A DNA stretch of 64,000 bases from Paenibacillus melissococcoides. Its GTDB lineage: Bacteria > Bacillota > Bacilli > Paenibacillales > Paenibacillaceae. The notes beneath the pieces were generated by a model, which saw only the letters and a list, made by a program, of their open reading frames with translations, made no database searches and was not told the origin of the DNA. The stretch spans positions 248,001 through 312,000 of the forward strand of contig CALYLO010000006.1 of assembly GCA_944800085.1 (NCBI GenBank). The letters are read 5' to 3'. Positions 25,598 through 34,415 of this stretch are shown in pieces (position 1 is the first letter of the stretch; the number at the start of each line of letters is the position of its first letter). The translations under genes were made by a program, and so were the position numbers.

Positions 25598-25740
25598 AAA
25601 CTGAGCGGAGATCAGGGAAAGAGGTGCGATTCCTCTACAGGCCCTAGCTACTGTGAAGCGGACGAAATCCCATTCATGTCACTGGAATTATTTCTGGGAA
25701 GGCGGGAAAGTAGAATGATGTCAAGTCAGGAGACCTCCTC
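25598..25740 (+). promoter_or_regulatory. Cobalamin riboswitch (AdoCbl type)
   Basis: The conserved elements appear in order: GGGAA then AGGTGCGATTCCTCTACAGG, CTACTGTGAAGCGGA, TGTCACTGG, TCTGGGAAGGCGGG, and the closing GTCAGGAGACCTCC (B12-box neighbour). It lies about 190 bases before cbiC with a terminator hairpin between them. When B12 is plentiful the aptamer should favour termination and shut the whole operon. Confidence 0.93.
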
Positions 25741-25850
25741 TGTTCAGCCTTGCAGCAACTTCTAAGGGAACAGTTGTCTATTGCAGAGAACCCAGGCACC
25801 AGTGTGTTCATTTGACGAATACACTTGGATACGGCCTTTTCTTCGTATGG

Positions 25851-25882
25851 ACACGGGACCCTTCAGGTTTCGTGTTTTTTTG
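25851..25882 (+). terminator. Riboswitch-controlled terminator
   Basis: ACACGGGACC (25851-25860) pairs with GGTTTCGTGT (25866-25875) using two G-U pairs, followed by TTTTTTTG. It is positioned between the aptamer and cbiC, consistent with transcriptional control. Confidence 0.8.
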
Positions 25883-25929
25883 TTCCCTTTTAGAGGTTGT
25901 ATTGAAATCCACGAAAAGGAGAGGGAAAG

Positions 25930-26562
25930 ATGGATTACATCAAAAACCCCAAGCGGATTGAAGAAAAAAGCTTTGAAATCATACAGGACATCATTGCGGA
26001 AACAAGACCGGACTATACGTTCCGCAATCGGGAAGAGGAGCTGGTCATCAAGCGGGCGATCCATACGACGGCGGATTTTGACTATTTGGACAATCTCGTC
26101 TTCACCCATAATGCCTTGACGAAAATACGCGAAACGATCCGGCAGGGCGGCATTATTTTTACCGATACGAATATGGCCCTGAGCGGCATCAATAAAAAGC
26201 TGCTGGAGCAGTACGGCTGCCGCTACCGCTGCTACGTCAATGAACCGGAAACGGCGGAGGCGGCCCGGCAGCAGGGCATCACCCGATCCATGGCAGGGAT
26301 TCAGCTTGCCGCCAAGGAAGAAGGCAAGAAATTGTTTGTCATCGGCAATGCGCCTACCGCCGTCTATCAAATTCTGGAAATGGCGGCTGCCGGCGAGTTG
26401 GACGTGGAGGCGGTCGTCGGTGTCCCGGTTGGATTTGTCGGGGCCGCCGAATCGAAAGAAGCGCTCTATGAAAGCGACATTCCGGCGGTCGTGGCCCGCG
26501 GGCGGAAGGGCGGGAGCAATCTGGCGGCTGCCATCATGAACGCCGTGCTGTACGCGATGTAA
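25930..26562 (+). CDS. cbiC: Cobalt-precorrin-8 methylmutase CbiC
   Basis: 210 residues, full length. It moves the methyl group from C11 to C12 of cobalt-precorrin-8 to give cobyrinate. The catalytic histidine region is visible (AIHTTADFDYLDNLVF), as is the conserved substrate loop IGNAPTAVYQILEM. It is the first gene of the B12 operon; ATG 25930 follows AAAGGAGAGGG. It is usually a dimeric cytoplasmic enzyme. Immediately followed by cbiD. Confidence 0.95.
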   Translation: MDYIKNPKRIEEKSFEIIQDIIAETRPDYTFRNREEELVIKRAIHTTADFDYLDNLVFTHNALTKIRETIRQGGIIFTDTNMALSGINKKLLEQYGCRYRCYVNEPETAEAARQQGITRSMAGIQLAAKEEGKKLFVIGNAPTAVYQILEMAAAGELDVEAVVGVPVGFVGAAESKEALYESDIPAVVARGRKGGSNLAAAIMNAVLYAM

Positions 26563-26576
26563 GAAGAGGTGGCCCG

Positions 26577-27698
26577 ATGGAAGATTACGTGTATTACGAG
26601 GGGAAAAAATTGCGCAAGGGCTATACGACAGGCACTTGCGCGGCAGCGGCGGCCAAAGCGGCAGCGGCCATGATCGTCAAGCAGGAGAAGATCGCCGGGG
26701 TGACGATCATCACGCCGAACGGAACGACCCTGCAGCTTCCGGTAGACAAGCAGCAGTTCGATCGGCATACGGCCACGGCCGCCGTGCAAAAAGACGGCGG
26801 CGATGATATCGATGTGACGCATGGGATGTGGATTTTTGCGCAGGTCACCTTGAATGCGGGCGGGGAGATCCGCATCGACGGCGGGCAAGGCATCGGGCGC
26901 GTGACGCAGAAGGGCATTGCGGTCCCGGTCGGGGAAGCGGCTATCAATCCGGTGCCGCGCCGCATGATTACCGCGGCCGTCCGGGAAGAGATCGGCCCTG
27001 ACCGCGGGGCGGATGTTGTGATTTTCGCGCCGGAAGGCGAAGAGCGCGCCGAGCGCACCATGAACAGCCGCCTCGGCATTATCGGCGGAATCTCGATTCT
27101 CGGAACGACCGGAATCGTAACGCCGATGTCCGATGAAGGGTGGAGGCAGTCGCTGTCCATCGAGCTGGAAATGAAAAAAGCGCAGGGCTTCCGGAAAATC
27201 ATTCTCGTTCCCGGGAATTACGGGGAGCGCTTCGTCGAAGAGCAGCTTGGCATCGACGGCAAATACGTGGTCTCGATGAGCAATTTCGTCGGCTACATGC
27301 TCAAGGAGACGCAGCGCCTCGCCTTCGAACATGTGCTGATGGTGGGCCATTTCGGCAAGTTGATTAAAGTGTCGGCCGGTATTTTCACCACGTACAGCAA
27401 GGACGCCGATGCGCGGGCCGAAATCCTGGTGGCGAACCTGGCGCTGGCCGGCGCGCCCCTGCCCCTGCTCCAGCGGATTGCGGCCTGCGCGACGACGGAA
27501 GCGGCGGGCGAAATTATGGTGGCGGAAGGGTATAGCAAGGTTTTTCAGACCATAACGGACAAAGTGAAAGAACGGGCAGTACAGTTTTTGAAATACAGCA
27601 AACCGGCGGTGGATATCGACGTCATTACGTTCTCGACGGATCGCGGAATGCTGGCTTCCACCTGCGACATCTCAACCATCAAGGAGGCATGGCGATGA
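26577..27698 (+). CDS. cbiD: Cobalt-precorrin-5B (C1)-methyltransferase CbiD
   Basis: 373 residues. It shows the N-terminal family signature RKGYTTGTCAAAAAKAAA and the internal GQGIGRVTQKGIAVPVGEAA. It transfers methyl from SAM to C1 in the anaerobic pathway and, unlike the other Cbi methyltransferases, has its own fold. The start ATG 26577 is 14 bases after cbiC; the end overlaps the start region of cbiE. The presence of CbiD plus CbiG, and the absence of CobG/CobF, identifies the oxygen-independent route. Confidence 0.95.
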   Translation: MEDYVYYEGKKLRKGYTTGTCAAAAAKAAAAMIVKQEKIAGVTIITPNGTTLQLPVDKQQFDRHTATAAVQKDGGDDIDVTHGMWIFAQVTLNAGGEIRIDGGQGIGRVTQKGIAVPVGEAAINPVPRRMITAAVREEIGPDRGADVVIFAPEGEERAERTMNSRLGIIGGISILGTTGIVTPMSDEGWRQSLSIELEMKKAQGFRKIILVPGNYGERFVEEQLGIDGKYVVSMSNFVGYMLKETQRLAFEHVLMVGHFGKLIKVSAGIFTTYSKDADARAEILVANLALAGAPLPLLQRIAACATTEAAGEIMVAEGYSKVFQTITDKVKERAVQFLKYSKPAVDIDVITFSTDRGMLASTCDISTIKEAWR

Positions 27699-28300
27699 TT
27701 CATATTGTCGGTATTGGTCCGGGCAGTCCGGAGCTGCTGACCTGTGCAGGCGCCTTGCTGATACAGAAGGCGGACGTGATTGTCGGCTCGAAGCGGCAGC
27801 TCAGCGACATTCCGCTGGACAACCCGGCCGAACGCAAGCTGCTGCCCTCGAAGCTGTCGGAGCTGGAAGCCTTTTTGCGCGAGAGGATCGGCCAGGACAT
27901 CGTGCTGCTCGCCTCCGGAGACCCGTTGATGTATGGCATCGGAAAATGGGCGTTGGACCGATTTTCACAGGAACAGCTTCAGATTGTACCCGGGATCAGC
28001 TCGATTCAATATTTATGCAGCCGCTGCGGCATTGCTATGAACGACCTGTATATTACGAGCAGCCACGGCAAGCAGCCTGACTTCGATTTTCTGCTCGCGC
28101 ATCCGAAAGTGGCGATGGTCACGGACAGCAAGATTGGCCCTGCGGAAATCGCTGAGGAAATTCTGCAAAGGAAGCTGCATAAAACGCTCATTATCGGAGA
28201 AAACCTCAGCTATCCCGAGGAACGGTTGCATCGGTTGAAGCCGGAACAGGTTGCGGCTCATTATCATATGAATGTGGTGGTGATTTTGGATGAAGGATGA
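27695..28300 (+). CDS. cbiE: Cobalt-precorrin-7 (C5)-methyltransferase CbiE
   Basis: 201 residues from ATG 27695 (AAGGAGG at 27681-27687; an ATG at 27689 is too close to it). Tetrapyrrole methylase fold: IHIVGIGPGSPELLTC start, ASGDPLMYGIG, VPGISSIQYLCSR. It methylates C5 of the corrin precursor; with CbiT it does the work of the fused CobL of aerobic bacteria. Here E and T are separate genes overlapping by 11 bases, indicating coupled translation. Confidence 0.93.
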   Translation: MIHIVGIGPGSPELLTCAGALLIQKADVIVGSKRQLSDIPLDNPAERKLLPSKLSELEAFLRERIGQDIVLLASGDPLMYGIGKWALDRFSQEQLQIVPGISSIQYLCSRCGIAMNDLYITSSHGKQPDFDFLLAHPKVAMVTDSKIGPAEIAEEILQRKLHKTLIIGENLSYPEERLHRLKPEQVAAHYHMNVVVILDEG

Positions 28301-28865
28301 AGCATTTATTCGAGGCAAGACGCCGATGACCAAGGCGGAGGTCCGCGCCGTATCCATTGACAAATTGGCTTTGGACGAGACAAGCCGCCGTTTTCTCGAC
28401 GTCGGAGCCGGTACAGGCAGCGTCGCGCTTCAGGTCGCGAAAATGTTTCCTCATGTGGCGGTGACCGCGATCGAACGGAACGAAGAGGCGCTGAACCTAA
28501 TCGAACAGAACCGGCGCCAGTTCGGGCTGGACAATGTGGAGATCGTGGCGGCAGAGGCTCCCGTCCCCCTGCACAATATCGTGTTCGACGCTATTTTTGT
28601 CGGCGGCAGCGGGGGGCAATTAACGGAGATCATCGATTGGAGCCATGCCTTGCTGCAGCCGGGCGGCCAGCTTGTGCTTAATTTTATCTTGATGGAAAAT
28701 GCACTCGAAGCGGCAGCCTATCTCGAACAAGGGCCCTGGCATGAAGTCGAGATCATTCAAATGCAGGTGTCGAAATGGCAAGAACTTGGACAAGGGCATT
28801 ATTTTAAGCCCCAAAATCCGGCCTTCATCATCGCCTGCCAAAAAGAAAGGAGCGGGACAGCATGA
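28290..28865 (+). CDS. cbiT: Cobalt-precorrin-6B (C15)-methyltransferase, decarboxylating, CbiT
   Basis: 191 residues with a Rossmann-type SAM-binding fold: LDVGAGTGSVALQVA (motif I), VTAIERNEEALNLIEQN, DAIFVGGSGGQL. It methylates C15 and removes the C12 acetate carboxyl group. The opening FIRGKTPMTKAEVRA is typical of CbiT. Overlaps cbiE upstream and shares ATGA with cbiF downstream. Confidence 0.93.
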   Translation: MKDEAFIRGKTPMTKAEVRAVSIDKLALDETSRRFLDVGAGTGSVALQVAKMFPHVAVTAIERNEEALNLIEQNRRQFGLDNVEIVAAEAPVPLHNIVFDAIFVGGSGGQLTEIIDWSHALLQPGGQLVLNFILMENALEAAAYLEQGPWHEVEIIQMQVSKWQELGQGHYFKPQNPAFIIACQKERSGTA

Positions 28866-29611
28866 CGAAAGTGCATTTTGTCGGGGCGGGGCCCGGACAT
28901 AAAGAACTGATTACCTTGCGGGGGTACAACCTCCTGAAAGAGGCGGATGTCGTCATTTATGCCGGCTCGCTGGTGAACCCGGATTTGCTGGAGTACTGCA
29001 AAGAAGGCTGCGAAATCTACAACAGCGCCATGATGGATTTGACGGAGATTATCGATTGCATGGAAGAAAGCGTGAAGGCCGGGAAGCAGGTCGTTCGCCT
29101 CCAGACCGGAGACTTTTCGATCTATGGTTCGATCCGGGAACAGATCGAGGAAATGAAAAAACGGGATATCGAGTTCACCTGCACCCCGGGGGTAAGTTCA
29201 TTCCTCGGGGCCGCCTCGCAGCTCGGCGTCGAGTATACCGTGCCGGAAGTAAGCCAAAGCGTGATTATTACGCGCATGGAAGGCAGAACGCCGGTTCCGG
29301 ACAGGGAATCGCTGCGTTCCTTCGCCGCGCATCGCACCTCGATGGTTATCTTCCTGTCGGTGCAAGCGGTCGAGGATGTGGCGGCAGAGCTGGTGGCAGG
29401 CGGATATCCGGAGGATACGCCGGCCGCCGTCATCTATAGAGCGACCTGGGCGGATGAAAAGCAAGTGACCGGAACCCTGCGCGATATTGCCGCCAAGGTC
29501 AAGGAGCAGGGCATCACGAAAACGGCGCTGATTATGGTAGGCGATTTTCTGGGCGAGACCTATTATTATTCCAAACTGTACGACAAGGGTTTCTCGCATG
29601 AGTACAGATAA
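28862..29611 (+). CDS. cbiF: Cobalt-precorrin-4 (C11)-methyltransferase CbiF
   Basis: 249 residues. Tetrapyrrole methylase: VHFVGAGPGHKELITLRG, LQTGDFSIYGSIREQ, CTPGVSSFLGAASQLG, and the CbiF-specific stretch SQSVIITRMEGRTPVP. It adds methyl at C11 after ring contraction. Start is the ATGA overlapping the cbiT stop, with AAAGGAGCGGG upstream. The end overlaps cbiG by 14 bases. Confidence 0.95.
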   Translation: MTKVHFVGAGPGHKELITLRGYNLLKEADVVIYAGSLVNPDLLEYCKEGCEIYNSAMMDLTEIIDCMEESVKAGKQVVRLQTGDFSIYGSIREQIEEMKKRDIEFTCTPGVSSFLGAASQLGVEYTVPEVSQSVIITRMEGRTPVPDRESLRSFAAHRTSMVIFLSVQAVEDVAAELVAGGYPEDTPAAVIYRATWADEKQVTGTLRDIAAKVKEQGITKTALIMVGDFLGETYYYSKLYDKGFSHEYR

Positions 29612-30659
29612 GAACACCGCCATTATCGCAGTCACGGCTACCGGCAAGGCGCTTGCCGCGTCCATCAAGGAGGCGCTGGCGGCCGATTGCTATGTGCCCG
29701 CGAAGCTGCAATCCGAAGGGTTTGCTGCCCTTCAACCGGATTTCGCAACGGGGATGCGACTCCTTTTCCAGCAATATGATGCGCTGGTCTGCATTATGGC
29801 GACAGGGATTGCCGTCCGGACGCTGGCCCCCGTCATCTCGGATAAGCTATATGATCCGGCGGTGGTAGTGATGGATGAGAAAGCACTTCACGCCATCAGT
29901 CTGTTGTCCGGACATGTGGGCGGAGCCAATGACTTGGCCCGCAAGCTGGCGGAGCTGACGGGAGCGGCCCCCGTTATTACGACGGCAACGGACGTTCAGC
30001 AGGTGGCGGCGCTCGACATGATCGTGCCGTCCATCCCGGGATGGATCCCGGATTTTCGCGAGAATTGCAAGCGAATCAACGGGCTGGTGGCCGCCGGAAA
30101 AACCGTGTGCCTGTATGAGGAAGTGCCGGTACAGATCGACCAGCGGGGGTTCACGCCGGTCACGAATCCGCATAATCTTCCGGAACAGGCCGAAGCCTTG
30201 GTGTGGGTCACGCACCGGTACCGCCTGCCGGAATTGAAGGTGCACACGGTGAAGCTGGTTCCCCGGACACGGGTGCTTGGAGTCGGATGCCGCAAGCACA
30301 CCGAGCCTGCACAGATGAGGCAGGCGTTTACTGCATTTTGCCTCCGGCATGATACCGATCCGCATTCCTTTGCGGTGATGGCCAGCATCGATGTCAAAAA
30401 GGATGAACCGGCAATCAAGCAGTTGGCGGAGCAATGGAATTGCCCCTTCATCACGTATACGGCCGATCAACTGCGTGAAGTCGAGGGCAAATATCCGGTA
30501 TCCGAGTTCGTCAGACAGACCGTGAAGGTAGGCAGCGTCGCGTTATCCGCGGCCGATCTGGCCAGCGGGGGCCGGGTGTTGACGCCAAGATTCGCCGTCA
30601 ATGGAATCACGATGGCGATGGGAGAGAGAACGAAACGAAGGGATGGGGTGAAGGCATGA
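29598..30659 (+). CDS. cbiG: Cobalt-precorrin-5A hydrolase CbiG
   Basis: 353 residues, both CbiG domains present: the N-terminal/central part (CIMATGIAVRTLAPVI, DEKALHAISLLSGHVGGAND) and the C-terminal part (RTRVLGVGCRKHTEPAQM, SIDVKKDEPAI). It opens the delta-lactone of cobalt-precorrin-5A and releases acetaldehyde, the step specific to the anaerobic route. The start overlaps cbiF. Normal length, no fusion to CbiH as seen in some species. Confidence 0.94.
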   Translation: MSTDKNTAIIAVTATGKALAASIKEALAADCYVPAKLQSEGFAALQPDFATGMRLLFQQYDALVCIMATGIAVRTLAPVISDKLYDPAVVVMDEKALHAISLLSGHVGGANDLARKLAELTGAAPVITTATDVQQVAALDMIVPSIPGWIPDFRENCKRINGLVAAGKTVCLYEEVPVQIDQRGFTPVTNPHNLPEQAEALVWVTHRYRLPELKVHTVKLVPRTRVLGVGCRKHTEPAQMRQAFTAFCLRHDTDPHSFAVMASIDVKKDEPAIKQLAEQWNCPFITYTADQLREVEGKYPVSEFVRQTVKVGSVALSAADLASGGRVLTPRFAVNGITMAMGERTKRRDGVKA

Positions 30660-31381
30660 TTTATGTGGTAGGAATTGGACCGGGCGAGAGAGACATGATG
30701 ACCGGAGAGGCGCTCGCCGCCATTCAAAAAGCGGATGTGATCGTAGGCTACATTACGTATATCCGGCTGATCGAGGAGCTGATCCAGGGGAAAGAAGTCG
30801 TCAAAACGGGGATGCGAAAGGAAATCGACCGCTGCCAGGAAGCCGTCGATATCGCGAAGACCGGCAAAACGGTGGCGGTCGTATCGAGCGGAGATGCCGG
30901 GATATACGGCATGGCCGGCCTCATTCTCGAGATTGTGGATAAAGAGCAAGCATCGATCGAAGTCGAGATCGTGGCCGGCGTCACGGCGAGCATCGGCGCG
31001 GCGGCAAGACTGGGAGCGCCCCTGATGCATGATTTTTGCCATATCAGCTTAAGCGATCTGATGACGCCTTGGGAGGTCATCGAGAAGCGGGTGAAGCTGG
31101 CGGCGGAAGCCGATTTTGTCGTCTGCTTCTATAATCCGAGAAGCAAAGGCCGGGCGAATCATCTGCAGCATGCCCTGGAATGGATGATGGCCTATAAATC
31201 GCCTTCCACTCCGGTCGGCATCGTGAAGGATGTCGGCCGCAAGGAAGAACGAAAAATATTGACGACAATGGCGGACATCGACTATGAAGAGGTAGATATG
31301 ACGACGATGGTGATCGTCGGCAACAAGGAAACCTATGTCTCCGGCGGCCGCATGATCACGCCGCGGGGGTATACGCTATGA
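30656..31381 (+). CDS. cbiH: Cobalt-precorrin-3 (C17)-methyltransferase CbiH
   Basis: 241 residues. Methylase motifs IYVVGIGPGERDMMTGEA, VSSGDAGIYGMAGL, VAGVTASIGAAARLGAPL, with the CbiH/CobJ-type PRSKGRANHLQ. It methylates C17 and triggers ring contraction to the corrin. It shares ATGA with cbiG and with cbiJ. Confidence 0.95.
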   Translation: MIYVVGIGPGERDMMTGEALAAIQKADVIVGYITYIRLIEELIQGKEVVKTGMRKEIDRCQEAVDIAKTGKTVAVVSSGDAGIYGMAGLILEIVDKEQASIEVEIVAGVTASIGAAARLGAPLMHDFCHISLSDLMTPWEVIEKRVKLAAEADFVVCFYNPRSKGRANHLQHALEWMMAYKSPSTPVGIVKDVGRKEERKILTTMADIDYEEVDMTTMVIVGNKETYVSGGRMITPRGYTL

Positions 31382-32112
31382 TCCTGATGTTCGGCGGAAC
31401 CTCGGATAGTCTGGACATTTGCGATTGGCTGCATGCCCGCGGGCATGACTATATCGTGTCCGTGGCCACCGAATACGGGGAACAACTGGCGAAGCGGCAT
31501 GCCGAGCATGTCATCTGCCAGCGGCTGGATGAAGCCGGCATGCGCCGGGTGATGCGCGAGAAGGCGGTCTCCCTGGTCATCGACGCGACCCATCCGTTCG
31601 CGGTGGAGGTGTCCGCGAATGCGATGAACGCCGCCGGGAGCATGAAGATTCCTTATGTTCGCTATGAGAGGTCCTCCGGCGAGGCCGATCATCTTCATCT
31701 CGTCCGCGACATTGAGGAAGCGTGCCGCATCGCGGCCGCGTTGGGCGACCGGATTTTTCTGACGACCGGGAGCAAAAACCTGCCGGAGTACGTGGCCAAG
31801 CTCCCCGGCAAACATGTCATCGCGAGAGTGCTGCCTGGGGCGGACGTCATCGCGGCCTGTGAACAGCTCGGTCTGCTGGCTGATCAGATTATCGCGATGA
31901 AGGGACCGTTTTCCCAAGCATTGAATACCGAGCTGTTCCGCCAGACCGGCGCGGACGTGATGATTACGAAGGAAAGCGGGCCGAAGGGCGGCTTTGCCGA
32001 GAAAATCGCCGCTTGCCGGGAGCTCGGCATTCCTTGCGTGGTCATTCGGCGGCCGTCGCTCGATTACCCGAATGTTATTACAGACATCGGCGAGCTAGCG
32101 CAAATTATATGA
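31378..32112 (+). CDS. cbiJ: Cobalt-precorrin-6A reductase CbiJ
   Basis: 244 residues. NAD(P)H-dependent reductase of the CbiJ/CobK family: MFGGTSDSLDICDWL start, VIDATHPFAVEVSANA, FLTTGSKNLPEY, KESGPKGGFAEKI near the end. It reduces the macrocycle before the C5/C15 methylations. The start is the ATG overlapping the cbiH stop. After it comes an 18-base gap with a fresh ribosome site, a small break in coupling. Confidence 0.94.
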   Translation: MILMFGGTSDSLDICDWLHARGHDYIVSVATEYGEQLAKRHAEHVICQRLDEAGMRRVMREKAVSLVIDATHPFAVEVSANAMNAAGSMKIPYVRYERSSGEADHLHLVRDIEEACRIAAALGDRIFLTTGSKNLPEYVAKLPGKHVIARVLPGADVIAACEQLGLLADQIIAMKGPFSQALNTELFRQTGADVMITKESGPKGGFAEKIAACRELGIPCVVIRRPSLDYPNVITDIGELAQII

Positions 32113-32130
32113 AATAAAGGGGGAAAACCG

Positions 32131-33630
32131 ATGAGCGGCAAGGTGGTTCTTGTCGGAGCCGGACCCGGCGAAGCCGGTCTGTTAACCGTGAAAGCCCTGG
32201 AGTTCATACGGCAGGCGGATGTGATCGTCTACGACCGCCTCGTGAATCCGGCGCTGCTGAAGGAGCGCAGACCAGAATGCGAGCTGATTTACGTGGGCAA
32301 AGAGCCCTCTCATCATCCGATTCCGCAAGCGGAGATCGAGCAAATTCTCGTGAATCAGGCGAGACAGAACAAATTGGTCATTCGCTTAAAAAGCGGCGAT
32401 CCTTATGTGTTCGGGCGCGGAGGGGAGGAAGGCGAGACCCTGCATGCGGCAGGCATTCCCTTCGAAGTCGTCCCCGGCGTCACCTCGGCGATCGGAGGGC
32501 TGGCGTATGCCGGCATCCCGGTGACGCATCGGGACTGCGCCTCCAGCTTCCACGTGATCACCGGACACTTGAAGGAAGGCAGCGATCCGCTCGATTGGAC
32601 AAGCTTGGCCCGGCTGGACGGCACCTTGATCTTCCTGATGGGGATGACCCAGCTTCCGTCGATCTGCGCGAACCTGATCCAGCATGGACGCCGGCCCGAC
32701 ACGGCCGCGGCCGTAGTCGAATGGGCATCCCGCTCCCGTCAGCGGACCGTGACCGGAGATCTGACGACGATCTGCGCCAAGGTAGCGGAAGCCAACATCG
32801 GGGCACCCGGGCTGATCGTCGTCGGCGATGTGGTGAAGCTGCGGGATAAATTGAACTTTTTCGAGAAAGCGCCGCTGTTCCGGAAGCATATACTCCTTCC
32901 GCGCGCTCGTGCCGGGCGAAGCGAACTGGCCGCCCAGATAACGGCCTTGGGCGGAGAGGTCACCCTTTATCCGGGTATTCGGATTGAAAAACTCACTGAT
33001 CGTGCACTCATGAACGCGGTTCTGGCGTCCTTGCCGGAGTACGAAGAAATCGTGTTTGCTTCGGCGGAGGCCGTAACCCTGTTCATCGAGGGGCTGTTGG
33101 AAGCCGGAAAGGATAACCGCGCGCTGAGCGGGATCCGGCTGACGGCGATCGGCAAGCTGACGAAGGAGAAGCTGCGCGAATACGGACTTGCCGCTGATAT
33201 CCTCGTGTCGAGACGGTCGGCGGACATCATCCGTCAAGCCTGCGCCGGGAATTGGCGGCAAGGGACGAAGGCGCTGCTGGCCGGAAGCGAGAAGCATACG
33301 GCACAGTTGGCCGATGAACTGGGCGGAGCTGCCGAGTTTGCTTCTTTGCCGCTGTATCGGGAAGTGTTGGAGACGGAGCGGCCTGTTGACTTGAGCAAGT
33401 TTGATGCCGTCTGCTTTTCCAGTTCCGCTTCGGTAGAGCATCTGCTCTCCGTATTGAGCGCGGAAGAACAAGCCCGGCTCCGCTCGATGAAATTGCTCTC
33501 CATCGGCCCGATGACGAGCCGAACGATACGCAAGCAGGGCCTGGAGGTCTATCGCGAGGCGAAAGCGGCGCAGCCGGAATCGCTGCTTGCGGTGCTGTTA
33601 GAAGAAGCCGGGGAGGTTATGCCGTCATGA
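32131..33630 (+). CDS. cobA: Uroporphyrinogen-III methyltransferase / uroporphyrinogen-III synthase fusion (CobA-HemD)
   Basis: 499 residues. Residues 1-245 are the SUMT (CobA/SirA) methylase that makes precorrin-2 (VVLVGAGPGEAGLLTVKALE, IRLKSGDPYVFGRGGEEGE, PGVTSAIGGLAYAGIPVTHR). Residues ~255-499 are a HemD synthase domain (LLPRARAGRSELAAQI, FASAEAVTLFIEGLL, SIGPMTSRTIRKQGLEVY). The fusion joins formation and methylation of uroporphyrinogen III, feeding the tetrapyrrole into the B12 branch. Such fusions are known in Firmicutes. A precorrin-2 dehydrogenase is not in the window. Confidence 0.94.
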   Translation: MSGKVVLVGAGPGEAGLLTVKALEFIRQADVIVYDRLVNPALLKERRPECELIYVGKEPSHHPIPQAEIEQILVNQARQNKLVIRLKSGDPYVFGRGGEEGETLHAAGIPFEVVPGVTSAIGGLAYAGIPVTHRDCASSFHVITGHLKEGSDPLDWTSLARLDGTLIFLMGMTQLPSICANLIQHGRRPDTAAAVVEWASRSRQRTVTGDLTTICAKVAEANIGAPGLIVVGDVVKLRDKLNFFEKAPLFRKHILLPRARAGRSELAAQITALGGEVTLYPGIRIEKLTDRALMNAVLASLPEYEEIVFASAEAVTLFIEGLLEAGKDNRALSGIRLTAIGKLTKEKLREYGLAADILVSRRSADIIRQACAGNWRQGTKALLAGSEKHTAQLADELGGAAEFASLPLYREVLETERPVDLSKFDAVCFSSSASVEHLLSVLSAEEQARLRSMKLLSIGPMTSRTIRKQGLEVYREAKAAQPESLLAVLLEEAGEVMPS

Positions 33631-34415
33631 CACAAGCGATACTGGTCGTCAGCTTCGGAACAAGCTATCCGGAGACGCGCGCCAAAACGATCGAAGCTTG
33701 CGAAAACAAGATCAAGGACACGTTTCCCGACTACGATGTGTTCCGGGCTTTTACGTCCAATAAAATTAGAAAAAAGCTGGCGGAACGCGATGGGATGTAT
33801 ATCGACACGCCCGCGCAGGCGCTCGAAAAATTGAAAGCGGCCGGCTACGCCAAGGTGATTATCCAATCCCTGCATCTCATCAACGGCGAGGAGTTCGAGA
33901 AAATCGTCTCTCAGGCTCTGCCATACCGGGAGCAATTTGAACAATTGCTGATCAGCAAGCCTTTGCTCGACAGCTATGAAGATTACGGCAAAGCGATCCA
34001 GGCCGTCAAGGCGCAAGCGCCGCGCCTGGCCGCGGATGAAGCGCTGGTGCTGATGGGGCATGGCTCGGAGCATCATGCGTTCAGCGCCTACGCTTGTCTC
34101 GACCATATGCTGGACGGCGAGCCCATCTACTTGGGTACCGTCGAAGGCTATCCCCCGCTGGAGCGCGTCATCGAACAACTCAAGGCAGCGCAGGTCCGCA
34201 AGGTCCATTTGATGCCGTTCATGCTGGTGGCCGGAGATCATGCGATCAACGATATGGCATCGGATGAAGAGGATTCCTGGAAATCGCGATTGACGCAGCA
34301 AGGATTCGAAGCGGCCGCCTATTTGCAGGGACTGGGCGAGAATCCGCTGATTCAGGCGCAGTTTATCGACCATATCCGTATGGCGATGGAGAAGGAGATG
34401 GTGGCGCATGGCTAA
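33627..34415 (+). CDS. cbiK: Sirohydrochlorin cobaltochelatase CbiK
   Basis: 262 residues, the long CbiK type rather than short CbiX. It opens AILVVSFGTSYPETRAKTIE. The metal-binding histidines are in LMGHGSEHHAFSAYA and MPFMLVAGDHAINDMASDE. It inserts Co2+ into sirohydrochlorin, the committing step of the anaerobic pathway. The ATGA overlap with cobA-hemD and 8-base overlap with cbiL keep these early steps together. Confidence 0.95.
   Translation: MTQAILVVSFGTSYPETRAKTIEACENKIKDTFPDYDVFRAFTSNKIRKKLAERDGMYIDTPAQALEKLKAAGYAKVIIQSLHLINGEEFEKIVSQALPYREQFEQLLISKPLLDSYEDYGKAIQAVKAQAPRLAADEALVLMGHGSEHHAFSAYACLDHMLDGEPIYLGTVEGYPPLERVIEQLKAAQVRKVHLMPFMLVAGDHAINDMASDEEDSWKSRLTQQGFEAAAYLQGLGENPLIQAQFIDHIRMAMEKEMVAHG

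Noticed and set aside
26466..27350. 294-codon minus-strand frame opposite cbiD, and similar long antisense frames in 29-33 kb and 57-60 kb
   Set aside because: Shadow frames created by high-GC codon bias; the plus- or minus-strand real genes have clear families, motifs and ribosome sites.
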